Assembly (NCBI RefSeq): GCF_042675645.1
Contig: NZ_JBHTJH010000017.1
Span: 620,001-684,000 of the forward strand
Origin: Sungkyunkwania multivorans
GTDB lineage: Bacteria; Bacteroidota; Bacteroidia; Flavobacteriales; Flavobacteriaceae
Direction: 5' to 3'
DNA: 64,000 nucleotides
Position 1 is the stretch's first letter. Each line of letters begins with the position of its first letter. The notes beneath the pieces were generated by a model. The model was not told where the DNA came from, did not search any database, and saw only the letters and a list, made by a program, of their open reading frames with translations. The position numbers and the translations under genes were made by a program. Positions 25,869-35,388 of the stretch are shown here, piece after piece.

Positions 25869-25906
25869 ATGCTTTTGCTATTGATATCGCCAAATCCTAA
25901 CATTAG

Positions 25907-25938
25907 TATAACAAATCGATATATAGTCTTTTGTTATA
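25907..25938. promoter_or_regulatory. Inverted repeat upstream of the sufA promoter
   Basis: TATAACAAA and TTTGTTATA are perfect 9-bp arms with 14 bases between, about 40-70 bp upstream of the sufA -7 element. It could be an operator for a dimeric regulator or a leftover terminator-like structure behind the mbnH gene; there is no T run. Confidence 0.35.
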
Positions 25939-26045
25939 TTAAAATAGACTTGAAACGATATTAGCGCAGTGGTTATTCGCCATTCATTCGACGACAAAAA
26001 ATCAATACTAGAGAATCGACAAGCCTAGCGGGTCAAGTATTGAGA

Positions 26046-27122
26046 CTACGGAATTCTGGAAACCGTATGCGTAAACTCCTTAAAACGGTTATCATCCAAA
26101 AACTCGTCGTCTGTAAGCGTTCTAAGAAAACTGATGATCTTTGTCTTTTCATCTTCAGTGAGAGGAATGCCTATACTACCATCTGGCTGCTTGAAGATGG
26201 GATCCAAGGTGGGAGAATCTACCATTCCTTGACCGCTATAAAAATCCAATACATCTGTAAGTGTTGCCAGACGACCATCGTGCATATATGGGAAAGTGGC
26301 ATCGATATTCTTTAAACTCGGCACACGAAATTTTCTGTTATCCTCGGTCAAACCGGTAACGCGTGCTCTCCCGATGTCATTATAGGTAGGGTCGATCGCC
26401 AAACCATTGTTCCGATAACTTTGATCGGTAAATAGTGCTCCCGCATGGCAGGTGGCGCATTTCTGATTGAATAATGCAAGCCCTTCGGCCTCATTGGGAT
26501 TTAGTGTCACATTGCCCTCGCCACGAGTAAATTTATCGTATTTGGAGTTGGCAGAAACCATCATGATCATAAATTGCGAGAGTGCCTTTAGCATATTCTC
26601 GGTGTCGATCTGTCCATTTTCAAAGGCTTGAGAAAATAGTTGTACATATTCTTCGTCGGCTTCCAATTTGGCCAAAACGCTGGTAAAGGTCTCATTCATT
26701 TCCACCGCTGACGTAATGGGGATGATCGGCTGCATGTCCAAATGCTGCGCAGCACCGTCCCAAGTAAATTCATTAAAGAAGATGAGATTCTGCAGTGGTT
26801 GGGCGTTCCTAGTGCCGATAGCACCATCTACTCCGTGGCTTACAATGTGCGTATGATGGGTAAAAGAAAACTCTTGAATATGGCAGAAACCACACGAAAC
26901 CACGCCATCTGATGCCAAGCGACCGTCAAAGAAGAGTTTCTTTCCTAACTCAAAACCCTTTTCTGTTGGTCGATTACTTTCTAATGGGTATACCACTTCT
27001 GGCATATTGGAGGGAATGTCTAACTGAAGCAGATCATTGGTCTCCTCGGGGATATCTTGATACGTTTCGTTATTACAACTCACCAAGAACAGCAGGAATG
27101 CTATGTGATAGAGATACTTCAT
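26046..27122 (-). CDS. Di-heme peroxidase of the MbnH/MauG type
   Basis: A 358-residue lipoprotein (leader ending LFLVSC, Cys16) with two heme c motifs, CGFCH (77-81) and CATCH (222-226). The C-terminal part (YMHDGRLATLTDVLDFYSGQG) is typical of the bacterial cytochrome c peroxidase superfamily. Its gene starts 2 bp after the MbnP gene. In the known MbnP/MbnH pair, the di-heme enzyme oxidises a tryptophan of MbnP to kynurenine, so the same reaction is the best guess here. An ordinary peroxidase role is the alternative. Confidence 0.88.
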   Translation of the reverse strand: MKYLYHIAFLLFLVSCNNETYQDIPEETNDLLQLDIPSNMPEVVYPLESNRPTEKGFELGKKLFFDGRLASDGVVSCGFCHIQEFSFTHHTHIVSHGVDGAIGTRNAQPLQNLIFFNEFTWDGAAQHLDMQPIIPITSAVEMNETFTSVLAKLEADEEYVQLFSQAFENGQIDTENMLKALSQFMIMMVSANSKYDKFTRGEGNVTLNPNEAEGLALFNQKCATCHAGALFTDQSYRNNGLAIDPTYNDIGRARVTGLTEDNRKFRVPSLKNIDATFPYMHDGRLATLTDVLDFYSGQGMVDSPTLDPIFKQPDGSIGIPLTEDEKTKIISFLRTLTDDEFLDDNRFKEFTHTVSRIP

Positions 27123-27124
27123 TC

Positions 27125-27898
27125 CTAATTAATTTCTAATATCGTAATTGCACTAAACATGGTTGTGATATTTTCAGCGATCAAGGGGGCATTCACAGGA
27201 TCCACTTGAATATCATCCTTATTGGCAAGCGACATCGTGTGGGTGCCATCAAAGATCTTCGAAATATCAACTTCGATACCGATGGTAGTGTTGCCTCCAT
27301 CAGAAACATTGGCGGAGGAAAGATCCAATGTGATGGTCTTATAATTGTCTAAGGTGGCTCCATGACTGCCTACATGATACAGGAAGGTGTCTTGCGTTCC
27401 TCCTTCAGGGGTGTAACTGCCTTCGAATTTGATGAATTTGTAACCTGCGGACCAAGACCAAAGCATCCCGGCCTCCTCTGCTTTTGGTACAAAGTTAGCA
27501 ATACCATTCAGCGGATAATTACTTTGATCCACACCAAAGCCAAATTTGATAGCGGTGTAATTTCCCGCAGGTACATTTTCTAAGGTAAATGATTTTGAAT
27601 TTGAGTCTTCTTCATTTACTAGAAAGTAACTAGCTGCTTTTGGATAGACGAATTCGCCCCCATTTTCTTTAACCAATACCACGTCACTTAGGATATATTT
27701 GAGTTCGCTTATTGTATAGGTTTCATCGCTGCCATTAACGTAGGCTCCAATATTTAATGATAGCGGCTGAATTCCAACGGTGTTATTGAATTCTAGGGTA
27801 ACGCTCCCACTACCTGACGAGTCGTCATTGTTACAGCTTAAGCTCACAAAAGAAAGAATGACTAGAGATAATAACGCTATTTTGTTGAAGGTCTTCAT
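27125..27898 (-). CDS. MbnP family copper-binding lipoprotein
   Basis: A 257-residue lipoprotein (SLSCNND, Cys22). The MbnP pattern is clear: VTLEFNNTVGIQPLSLN near the start, YTISELKYILSDVVL, then GMLWSWSAGYKFIKFEG, whose Trp residues include the expected oxidation site. FLYHVGSHG follows, with candidate copper-binding His residues. MbnP binds copper and is modified by the partner di-heme enzyme. It lies 8 bp after the repeat lipoprotein and 2 bp before mbnH, a tight operon. Confidence 0.88.
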   Translation of the reverse strand: MKTFNKIALLSLVILSFVSLSCNNDDSSGSGSVTLEFNNTVGIQPLSLNIGAYVNGSDETYTISELKYILSDVVLVKENGGEFVYPKAASYFLVNEEDSNSKSFTLENVPAGNYTAIKFGFGVDQSNYPLNGIANFVPKAEEAGMLWSWSAGYKFIKFEGSYTPEGGTQDTFLYHVGSHGATLDNYKTITLDLSSANVSDGGNTTIGIEVDISKIFDGTHTMSLANKDDIQVDPVNAPLIAENITTMFSAITILEIN

Positions 27899-27906
27899 GA
27901 TTTTGA

Positions 27907-29256
27907 CTATTTGATTTGAATGACGAGTAGGTCTTGTTGCCCCTTGTTTAAAGTAACGTCATTGTCCGTACTGTAAGTATCGCCTACCACGATTAATTTT
28001 TTATCATCGGTTTCTACGATTCCATGGGCGAAATCAAAATTGCTACCGCCAAAATTCTTTTCCCATAGAAGTGTTCCAGAATCAGAGATCTTTATTACCC
28101 AAAAGTCAGTTTCTGCGTAATTGCCAGATACATCTCCATCACTACTGCGAGAGCTTCCTGCTATGGCATAGCCTCCGTCTTGCAGGGCAACCACATCTGT
28201 GGCAGATTCAAAACCGGTACCACCATATGTTTTTTGCCATTGTATGTTTCCCGTAGCATTGATTTTCACTGCCCAGAAGTCGAAAGAACCTTTTGTGTCG
28301 GTTACATCGCCATCCGTACTTTGTGTATCTCCTACCAAAAGATATCCTCCATCGCTTGATTTGGCAATGGCGAAGCCATTGTCGGCATCACTTCCGCCAT
28401 ATGATCTTTCCCATTGTATCTGACCCGCGCTACTTACTTTAACGATCCAGAAATCGTAGCTTCCTTTGGAATTGGACACTTGTACATCATTGCTCTCTGA
28501 TGAGCCCATCATTATGACGCCACCATCATCGGTCTGAATGATATCATAACAACGATCATTGTTGGAGCCTCCGAAATAATTTCGCCATATAAGATTTCCG
28601 TTGGCATCTAATTTGTGAATCCAAAAATCACCTACTCCGTGTAAATTGCGCGTAGCGGTGCCTTCGTTTCCAAGACCTCCAGAAGCGGTGACATCCAAAA
28701 AACCACCAACAAAATAGCCGCCATCAGTAGTTTGTACAATGGAGAACGCCTGATCAAGTCCGGTGAAACCGAAGTTCTTCTGCCATTGAAGTTCACCACT
28801 AGCATCAACTTTGATCACCCATTTATCGTAAAAGCCATTGTTGCCAGCGACATCGCCGTCGGTGCTGCGACTGAATCCAACAGCGGCAAATCCGCCATCG
28901 CTGGTTTGAATCACTGCCTTTCCGCTATCTTCCGAGGAGCCGCCATAAGTTTTATTCCAAAGGAGTGATCCATCTGCCGAAAATTTGGCCAACCAAAAGT
29001 CGTTATCTTCGCTTTGGTGATCAATGATATCTCCGTCGATACTTTTTGTGGTACCAAAGATCGCAATTCCACTGTCAGAGGTGATCAGCACATCTTCGGC
29101 GACATCTTCTCTTGTGCCACCAATGGTCTTTGCCCAATCCAATTCGCCAATAAAAACAGCCGATGTAGGAGTGTCATCCGAACTATCGGATGAACAGCTA
29201 AGTAAGCAAGCCGCTGAGATCAAAAATAGAAAACTATATAAGGTGTAATTTTTCAT
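27907..29256 (-). CDS. Beta-propeller-like repeat lipoprotein
   Basis: 449 residues from MKNYTLYSFLF, chosen because it gives a normal lipoprotein leader (CLLSCSSD); the open frame extends ten codons further. About seven to eight repeats of roughly 50 residues contain phrases such as IQWQKTYGGTGFE, DGGYAIAGSSRSSDGDV and DFWVIKI. This is a bacterial propeller-type repeat of surface proteins. The function is unknown. It lies between a T9SS-secreted protein and the MbnP/MbnH pair, probably in one transcript. Confidence 0.82.
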   Translation of the reverse strand: MKNYTLYSFLFLISAACLLSCSSDSSDDTPTSAVFIGELDWAKTIGGTREDVAEDVLITSDSGIAIFGTTKSIDGDIIDHQSEDNDFWLAKFSADGSLLWNKTYGGSSEDSGKAVIQTSDGGFAAVGFSRSTDGDVAGNNGFYDKWVIKVDASGELQWQKNFGFTGLDQAFSIVQTTDGGYFVGGFLDVTASGGLGNEGTATRNLHGVGDFWIHKLDANGNLIWRNYFGGSNNDRCYDIIQTDDGGVIMMGSSESNDVQVSNSKGSYDFWIVKVSSAGQIQWERSYGGSDADNGFAIAKSSDGGYLLVGDTQSTDGDVTDTKGSFDFWAVKINATGNIQWQKTYGGTGFESATDVVALQDGGYAIAGSSRSSDGDVSGNYAETDFWVIKISDSGTLLWEKNFGGSNFDFAHGIVETDDKKLIVVGDTYSTDNDVTLNKGQQDLLVIQIK

Positions 29257-29306
29257 AGCATTATTCATTTCACCTATTGCGTGCACCCTTTAATAAGGGT
29301 GCCAGC

Positions 29307-30782
29307 CTAATCGATGACCAATTTTTTCGCTAAGGCATTGTCCACCTTTACTAAGTAGACTCCTTTGGCAAGCGTATTAGTAGGTATAACGAAGCTACTG
29401 CTCTCTAATTTATCGAATGAGAGAATCGTTTGGCCTAATAGGTTAGATAGTGAGATCGTATTTATTCGTTTCGTTTGTGAAACTTCAATTGTGACGTTTT
29501 CTGAGGCTGGATTTGGATACATGCTAAAGGAATTGCGATCAAATTTTGGAGTACTCAAAGTGCCGCTTTTTCTTACAATAAGCATACCAGCGTCTTGATC
29601 GCTTATTACGATATTTCCACTTGGAAAAAATGGATATACATTCCACGCGCCGTTACTCGTGGTTGCATTGTCGTTAGCTGGAAAGCTATCGAAATAACCC
29701 ACCTCTGTAAATGTATTGGTCGTGGTGGTGCTATTATCGATATCGGAAATATCTATGACTCGCATACCAGAAGTATAATTAGCCTCGTACAAAGTATCTC
29801 CAATGATATATAAATTATGATCTGTAGAGGTCGTAGGGCCAAAATAAGTGGTATGTAGCACGGGATTATCAAGGTCCGTAACGTCGAATACCAAGGTCCG
29901 TGTGTTTCCAATGGAGGGTTCATCAGTCTCATCACCTACGATGAAGTATCTAAAGTCTGGTGTAAACCATCCTTGGTGCGCATATCCAGGAAGTGGATAG
30001 GTCGCTTCCGATATTTTTATTGGATTTGCTTTGTCCGACACATTCACAAAAATGATCTTATCGTCACTAGACCCACCGACACCATTGCTGGCGACCATGA
30101 TCTCTCTTCCAATGTAAGCTATGTCTGGCCCAGCATAGGTGATCACTTGGGCATCATGCGTATATCCATCAGCATTATAACCGCCAACGTCTATGGGGTT
30201 CGCAGGATCCGTCAGATCAATAAAAATTGCACCATTGTTTCCAACTCCGCCACAACCTACCAAATAAGCATAACCAGTCCCTTCGTTGATCGCGATATTA
30301 TGACAGCTGTTCACTCCGGTGTAGGTAGTCACTGCTGTAAAGGTTACCGGAGGATTGGTCACATTTCTAAGATTGGTAAGATCAAATACCTGCATCCCAT
30401 GTGCGCCGGCATTATCGGCCACAATAAAGGCGTGATTATTATATACTTTGATATCTCTCCAGAAATTGGCAGAAGAACCACTGGTTCTTTGCAAATGTCC
30501 CAAGAACACGGGATTCAAAGGATCTGAAATGTCGACAAATGCCGTCCGTGTGGACGTTCCCATGATGGCATATTCTTTTCCATCCAAAGGGTCTACCCAA
30601 CCCCAATTATCATTTGCGATGATACTGCCACCAGAAGCGCCAGCCAGCGTATTAAGGTCTATTGAGGATAACAGATCATAATCATTACAAGGATATATTC
30701 CGGCCAATCCACCACTGCAGGGCGTTTGTGCATTAAGGGTGACTGCGATACTGAAAATCAATAAAACTAGTAGTCTTCTCAT
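29307..30782 (-). CDS. Choice-of-anchor B family protein with T9SS sorting tail
   Basis: A 491-residue secreted protein. A signal peptide (ending TLNAQ) is followed by the choice-of-anchor B beta-propeller (about 25-405, with DNWGWVDPLDGKEYAIMG and repeated VDISDPLNPVFLG phrases). A type A T9SS C-terminal domain follows (about 410-491: NSFSMYPNPASENVTIEVS ... GVYLVKVDNALAKKLVID). It is exported across the outer membrane by T9SS and attached to the surface. It is the first gene of the four-gene run ending in mbnH. Confidence 0.9.
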   Translation of the reverse strand: MRRLLVLLIFSIAVTLNAQTPCSGGLAGIYPCNDYDLLSSIDLNTLAGASGGSIIANDNWGWVDPLDGKEYAIMGTSTRTAFVDISDPLNPVFLGHLQRTSGSSANFWRDIKVYNNHAFIVADNAGAHGMQVFDLTNLRNVTNPPVTFTAVTTYTGVNSCHNIAINEGTGYAYLVGCGGVGNNGAIFIDLTDPANPIDVGGYNADGYTHDAQVITYAGPDIAYIGREIMVASNGVGGSSDDKIIFVNVSDKANPIKISEATYPLPGYAHQGWFTPDFRYFIVGDETDEPSIGNTRTLVFDVTDLDNPVLHTTYFGPTTSTDHNLYIIGDTLYEANYTSGMRVIDISDIDNSTTTTNTFTEVGYFDSFPANDNATTSNGAWNVYPFFPSGNIVISDQDAGMLIVRKSGTLSTPKFDRNSFSMYPNPASENVTIEVSQTKRINTISLSNLLGQTILSFDKLESSSFVIPTNTLAKGVYLVKVDNALAKKLVID

Positions 30783-30884
30783 AAGTAGGATAAATGATTA
30801 ATTATCAAAACAAAAGTAAGGGATTTTTCTACAAATTAAATAGTTATTAAAGGTTGGGAATGTTAAAGTGTCATCACAGCTTCT

Positions 30885-30892
30885 TATTTTTG
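30885..30892 (+). promoter_or_regulatory. -7 element of thiL
   Basis: TATTTTTG ends four bases before the thiL ATG, so the transcript should be leaderless or nearly so. Confidence 0.6.
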
Positions 30893-30896
30893 CAGC

Positions 30897-31946
30897 ATGA
30901 TCGAAGATAAAACACCAAAACGAACGGCACTTTCCGAATTGGGGGAATTTGGTTTGATAGCGCATTTGACCAAAGATTTCAAAGTTGTGAACCCCTCGAC
31001 CATCAAAGCTATCGGGGACGATGCCGCCATCATAGATTTCAAAGAAAAAAAGGCAGTGATCTCTACCGACCTGTTGGTGGAAGGCGTCCATTTCGACTTG
31101 TCTTATATGCCCTTAAAGCATTTGGGCTATAAGGCTGTTATGGTCAATCTATCCGATATCTATGCGATGAATGCAGCTGCCACCCAAATCACCGTTTCGA
31201 TAGCGGTTTCTAATCGTTTTCCTCTTGAGGCCTTAGAAGAGCTTTACGCAGGGATTCATCTGGCAGCTAAGATCTATAATGTCGATGTTGTTGGGGGAGA
31301 CACTACTTCGTCAAACAAAGGATTATTGATATCCGTTACCTCCATTGGTGAGGTAGAGGAGCAAAATATTGCATATCGGAATGGTGCAAAGCCCAACGAC
31401 CTTTTAGTGGTCACAGGAGATCTCGGAGGAGCTTATATGGGACTTCAAGTTTTAGAACGTGAGAAAGAGGTCTTCAAGGTAAATCCCAACAATCAACCTG
31501 ACCTAGATCAGTACACTTACATCATTGAACGACAATTAAAACCCGAAGCTCGTAAAGACATTCCGCCCTTATTAGATCAACTGGGCGTTAAGCCAACAGC
31601 GATGATCGATATAAGCGATGGACTTTCTTCCGAGATCATTCACATCTCCAAACAATCTGAGGTTGGAGTTAATCTTTTCGAAGATAAGATCCCTTTGGAC
31701 CCACAGGTCATTGCTACCTGTGAGGAGTTCAAAATTGATAGCACAATGGTCGCATTGAGCGGAGGTGAGGACTATGAGCTTCTATTCACCATAGACCAAG
31801 CAGATTATCCCAAAATAAAGGCGAATCCGAATTTGACCGTGATCGGTCACATGACCGAGGCCAAAGAAGGGATGCACCTCATTACAAGGGCAAATACCAA
31901 GATACCGCTGAAGGCTCAGGGCTGGAATGCAATGCGAGAAGATTAA
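30897..31946 (+). CDS. thiL: Thiamine-monophosphate kinase
   Basis: A 349-residue enzyme that phosphorylates thiamine monophosphate to the diphosphate cofactor. ThiL motifs are GDDAAIIDF (near 40), STDLLVEGVHFDLSYM (near 58), GGDTTSSNKGL (near 137), VTGDLGGAYMG, IDISDGLSSEI (near 237) and LSGGEDYELLF (near 284). The start follows directly on a -7 element. The stop overlaps the stop of the convergent small gene (shared TTAA). Confidence 0.96.
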   Translation: MIEDKTPKRTALSELGEFGLIAHLTKDFKVVNPSTIKAIGDDAAIIDFKEKKAVISTDLLVEGVHFDLSYMPLKHLGYKAVMVNLSDIYAMNAAATQITVSIAVSNRFPLEALEELYAGIHLAAKIYNVDVVGGDTTSSNKGLLISVTSIGEVEEQNIAYRNGAKPNDLLVVTGDLGGAYMGLQVLEREKEVFKVNPNNQPDLDQYTYIIERQLKPEARKDIPPLLDQLGVKPTAMIDISDGLSSEIIHISKQSEVGVNLFEDKIPLDPQVIATCEEFKIDSTMVALSGGEDYELLFTIDQADYPKIKANPNLTVIGHMTEAKEGMHLITRANTKIPLKAQGWNAMRED

Positions 31947-32182
31947 GCTACGGCTCTTTTCTTCTTGTAAAGCATTGATAAAGTTTCGTTGATTTCTTTT
32001 CGCTGTGGAGTTAATGTAGCGATGTTACCACTTACATCTGTAGTTCCTTGTTTTTTGCAATGAACACACTCATACTCGTGGATGTGACGAGTTACTTTCT
32101 TAGTTACTTTGAAACGATGTCCGAATAGGGAGCAAAACAGTCCAGAGATGGTGAAGCTGTTTTTGGAGGAAGCTCTTTCCAT
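31943..32182 (-). CDS. Small Cys/His-rich protein (DUF1660-like)
   Basis: 79 residues from MERASSKNSF; the open frame extends further upstream, but that part looks non-coding. The core FCSLFGHRF ... HIHEYECVHC has two CxnH/CxxC-like pairs that could form a zinc ribbon, as in small phage-type DUF1660 proteins. The tail is basic (YKKKRAVA). Its stop overlaps thiL on the opposite strand. The function is unknown. Confidence 0.7.
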   Translation of the reverse strand: MERASSKNSFTISGLFCSLFGHRFKVTKKVTRHIHEYECVHCKKQGTTDVSGNIATLTPQRKEINETLSMLYKKKRAVA

Positions 32183-32273
32183 AACGATTGAGATAAATAG
32201 GTTAAACTTACATTTGGGTACAGTAAATATAGAACAAAATTTATAACCACCAAACAATCATGTAGTTATTGCA

Positions 32274-33041
32274 CTATATTTTAGATAAACGGTTCAAAAC
32301 CTCGAAAAACTGCTCAATATGAGACATGTGACCATCGGGAATGATAACTAATTCTAGATCAGAATCTTGGAAATCCCTTTGTAAAAGATCACTGTCGAGA
32401 ACAGGGTCATCCTTTGCCAAAATCAACTTTTTATTAAATCTTGATTCTCTTAAAAATAAATCTTGGTCCGATCGTTTCATCATTCCTTCCTGGGCTGCAA
32501 TATATCCCTGCAATGGGGTTTTTAGGGCATCATTAACAACGATCTCGATCTCTCCAGGAAAGAGTATCTTTGATTTCTTGGCAAATAAATTTCGAACAGA
32601 TATACGAACCACCTGGCCGTAATTCTTTTTTGCGGCTTCGATTCCACGCTTCCGAATCTTTATTCGCTCTTCAGAATCCGTATAAGGGGTAGAATTCAAT
32701 AGGCATAGTGTTTCGATCATATTGGGAATCTTTTTCGCCAAAGCCAATGCCACATAACCTCCCATAGAATGACCAACGACAGAAAATGTCTCAACGCCTT
32801 CATGTCGAAGGACTGCAAAGACAGCATCGGCCATCATTTCCATGGTATGCACATATCCGATGCAGGGCGTTTTACCGTGCCCCAAAAGATCCACGGTGAT
32901 CACTTTTCTGTTTTGAGATAGGGTTGGAATAAAAGCATCCCACATGGATTGATTTTCTAAAAAGCCGTGAAGCAAAACAAGCGTGTCACCTTGCCCCGCG
33001 ATAGTGTAATTAATATTGATGCTTTTGTAAAAAAGAGTCAT
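32274..33041 (-). CDS. Alpha/beta hydrolase
   Basis: A 255-residue single-domain hydrolase. The oxyanion region is VLLHGFLENQSMWD (about 22-35), the nucleophile elbow GHSMGG (Ser92) and the likely catalytic His is in DGHMSHIEQ near the C-terminus. No signal peptide is present, so it is cytoplasmic. The substrate is not evident. It is divergent from brnQ with a short shared promoter region. Confidence 0.9.
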   Translation of the reverse strand: MTLFYKSININYTIAGQGDTLVLLHGFLENQSMWDAFIPTLSQNRKVITVDLLGHGKTPCIGYVHTMEMMADAVFAVLRHEGVETFSVVGHSMGGYVALALAKKIPNMIETLCLLNSTPYTDSEERIKIRKRGIEAAKKNYGQVVRISVRNLFAKKSKILFPGEIEIVVNDALKTPLQGYIAAQEGMMKRSDQDLFLRESRFNKKLILAKDDPVLDSDLLQRDFQDSDLELVIIPDGHMSHIEQFFEVLNRLSKI

Positions 33042-33077
33042 GACAAAATTTTATATTGCGAAGATAATTCAACCTAA

Positions 33078-34376
33078 ATGAACAAAACGAACGAAACCTT
33101 TGTCACCGGCTTTGCACTCTTTGCTATGTTTTTTGGCGCGGGAAATTTATTGCTCCCACCAATGTTGGGTTACAATGCTGGATCCGATTGGCCTCTAATA
33201 GTATTTGGGTTTGCAATAACAGCCGTTGTCATCCCCTTGTTCGGAATTTTGGCACACGCTCGGTTGCAAGGTACGATGTATGACTTTGCAAAAAAGGTGT
33301 CTCCGATTTTCAGCACAGTCTATTGTGTATTGGTATATCTGATCTCAGCCGGGATTCCTTCACCTAGAACGGCAGCGGCAACGCACGAGATAGCGGTCGC
33401 ACCTAATTTTCAGATCAGTTCTTTGGTCACGAGTAGTGTGTACTTTATGCTAGTTTTCATTTTTGTGATGAATCGCTCTAAAATTCTTTCGTTTATCGGC
33501 AAGTATTTAACTCCCATTATAGTTGTCATTTTATTGATGGTCATAGGAATTGGCCTATTTTCTGCTGAAGGGTCCTTGCAGACGGGCCTTGCAGCTTCGC
33601 CCATTGCAACAGGTTTGTTGGAGGGCTATCAAACCTTTGACGCCATCGGGGCCGTGGTGATAGGTGGTGTGGTGATCATCTCACTAAATTTGAAAGGACA
33701 CAAATCGTTTGAGGCCAAAAAGTACTTGATATCACGTGCTGGATTTATAGCAGGGCTTGGTTTGATGATCATGTATGCAGGTTTGGTGGCTGTAGGAGCT
33801 TTTTTTAGATCAGAAGTGGCTATAAGTGAAACCCTGAGTAGCGATCTTCAACGTGCACAATTACTTAATTATATTTCGGGATCCGCATTAGGCAATATAG
33901 GAAGTGCTTTTCTGAATGTATTGATCTCCTTGGCATGTTTTACGACGGCCGTCGGAATCGTCACCGGAACTTCAGATTATTTCAAAGGTCTCTTTAAAGA
34001 TTCACAAAGAGTGTATGTTATCACCGCCATTCTGGCCTGTGTCGCTGGAGTAGTTGTTGGGCAGCTCGATTTTTATTCTATCCTTATAATTGCGATACCC
34101 GCATTGTTTTTGGTGTATCCCGTAACGATCGTATTGATCTTTCTTAATGTGCTTCCTCAAAAGTGGGCTTCCGTTCTTGTTTTTAGGGCGGTGGTGATTG
34201 TCGCCATTTTATTTAGCATCCCTGATGTACTTGGATTCTTTTGGAGTGAAGATCTAACCATCAAAGCGATCAAAGAGGTGATACCATTGGCCAACCAACA
34301 TTTTGGGTGGGTCATACCTTCGATACTGGTTTTTATTTTTTCAAATATGTTGTCTTTGACCATATCCAATCGTTGA
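33078..34376 (+). CDS. brnQ: Branched-chain amino acid transporter, LIVCS family
   Basis: A 432-residue membrane protein with about 12 hydrophobic segments. The N-terminus TGFALFAMFFGAGNLLLPPM is the signature of the BrnQ/LIVCS sodium-coupled Leu/Ile/Val carriers. The middle phrase GYQTFDAIGAVVIGGVVI is also typical. It is a single gene with no visible terminator. Confidence 0.95.
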   Translation: MNKTNETFVTGFALFAMFFGAGNLLLPPMLGYNAGSDWPLIVFGFAITAVVIPLFGILAHARLQGTMYDFAKKVSPIFSTVYCVLVYLISAGIPSPRTAAATHEIAVAPNFQISSLVTSSVYFMLVFIFVMNRSKILSFIGKYLTPIIVVILLMVIGIGLFSAEGSLQTGLAASPIATGLLEGYQTFDAIGAVVIGGVVIISLNLKGHKSFEAKKYLISRAGFIAGLGLMIMYAGLVAVGAFFRSEVAISETLSSDLQRAQLLNYISGSALGNIGSAFLNVLISLACFTTAVGIVTGTSDYFKGLFKDSQRVYVITAILACVAGVVVGQLDFYSILIIAIPALFLVYPVTIVLIFLNVLPQKWASVLVFRAVVIVAILFSIPDVLGFFWSEDLTIKAIKEVIPLANQHFGWVIPSILVFIFSNMLSLTISNR

Positions 34377-34586
34377 TTTACGACAAATGTAAAAGATTAA
34401 GTGAGCAATCCTTTTTCAGCTTCTACAATGAGAGACTCTATTGAGAACCAGCAAGTAATCCCACGGGGGGCATCTTCACGTAAATAAAGAACACTTATTG
34501 AACAAGAAATATTTTTATTTGACATTAAAATAAAGTTTGTTCATTTCGAGTTATTAGTAGAACAATTACAACCCAAATCATTTATT
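34377..34586. other. Intergenic region behind brnQ
   Basis: About 210 bp of A/T-rich sequence with no gene. TTTGACATTAAAATAAAGTTTG near 34520-34541 may hold the promoter of the next lipoprotein gene, but the -7 match is imperfect. Confidence 0.4.
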
Positions 34587-35369
34587 TTGAAGAAACATTT
34601 TTTTAAAGCGACCTGCACTTTTGCAGCGATTGCAGCGACGGTATTTTTTACAGCCTGTAGCAGTGAAGATTCAGATGGCAACAAGTATGAGGCTGGTATC
34701 ACAGAAGATAATATTCAAAGAATGATGACCTTCAATGAGGCTATGGCGTTTACCAATCAGCAGTCGTTTCAAGCTTATATTGGAGCCGGCGTAACTAGAA
34801 GTAGCAGAACTGATTGTTTTTCTTTTATCACTTCGCAAAACAGTTATACGGTCACCTATGACAATTGTGACTTTGGAGGTCAAACATTGAATGGAACAAC
34901 CTCAGTGAGCTATGTAGTTGACGGAGAAAACATCGATATGACTTCGACCTACACGAATTTTTCAGTTGCGGGATATACCTTTAATGGAAGCAATCAAGTT
35001 GTTTTTGCGGCCGAATATGATACTGGTAATTTTGTAGTATCCACGACTTCAGATCTTACTGTCTCAACACCGGATGGAGATACTGTGACAGATACTGGCA
35101 CCAGAAATTATACCTATAGCTTCGGTCAAGATTTTACAGACTTTAGCTTCTCGTTCGAAGGCGAGTGGACAACGACCCTCAATGGCGACGCATATGAATT
35201 CTTTACCTCTTCGGTCCTAGAAGGAAATATTGATTGCGAGTATATCGTTAGCGGTGTTCTCAACGTCGCATATAATGATACATCGGCCAGCATCGACTTT
35301 GGAGATGGTACCTGTGATAACCAAGCGGTACTAACGATCTCTGAGGTATCTCAAGACATTACCTTATAA
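34587..35369 (+). CDS. Lipoprotein of unknown function, TTG start
   Basis: A 260-residue lipoprotein (leader KKHFFKATCTFAAIAATVFF, lipobox FTAC, Cys24). The start codon is TTG; no ATG precedes the leader in frame. The mature protein is rich in Thr, Ser, Asp and Tyr with alternating strands (for example STYTNFSVAGYTFNGSNQVVF), suggesting a beta sandwich or small barrel. Four Cys (TDCFS, DNCDF, IDCEY, GTCDN) could form two disulfides. No family is recognised. It is followed by a good terminator. Confidence 0.78.
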   Translation: MKKHFFKATCTFAAIAATVFFTACSSEDSDGNKYEAGITEDNIQRMMTFNEAMAFTNQQSFQAYIGAGVTRSSRTDCFSFITSQNSYTVTYDNCDFGGQTLNGTTSVSYVVDGENIDMTSTYTNFSVAGYTFNGSNQVVFAAEYDTGNFVVSTTSDLTVSTPDGDTVTDTGTRNYTYSFGQDFTDFSFSFEGEWTTTLNGDAYEFFTSSVLEGNIDCEYIVSGVLNVAYNDTSASIDFGDGTCDNQAVLTISEVSQDITL

Positions 35370-35388
35370 AACAACTACAAAGGAATAC

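Noticed and set aside
25501..25893. Longer sufA with 21 extra N-terminal residues
   Set aside because: The promoter -7 element lies within the extension and the family starts at the internal Met.
29973..30527. 184-codon antisense frame in the choice-of-anchor B gene
   Set aside because: The sense gene has a signal peptide, domain and T9SS tail; the antisense frame has none of these.
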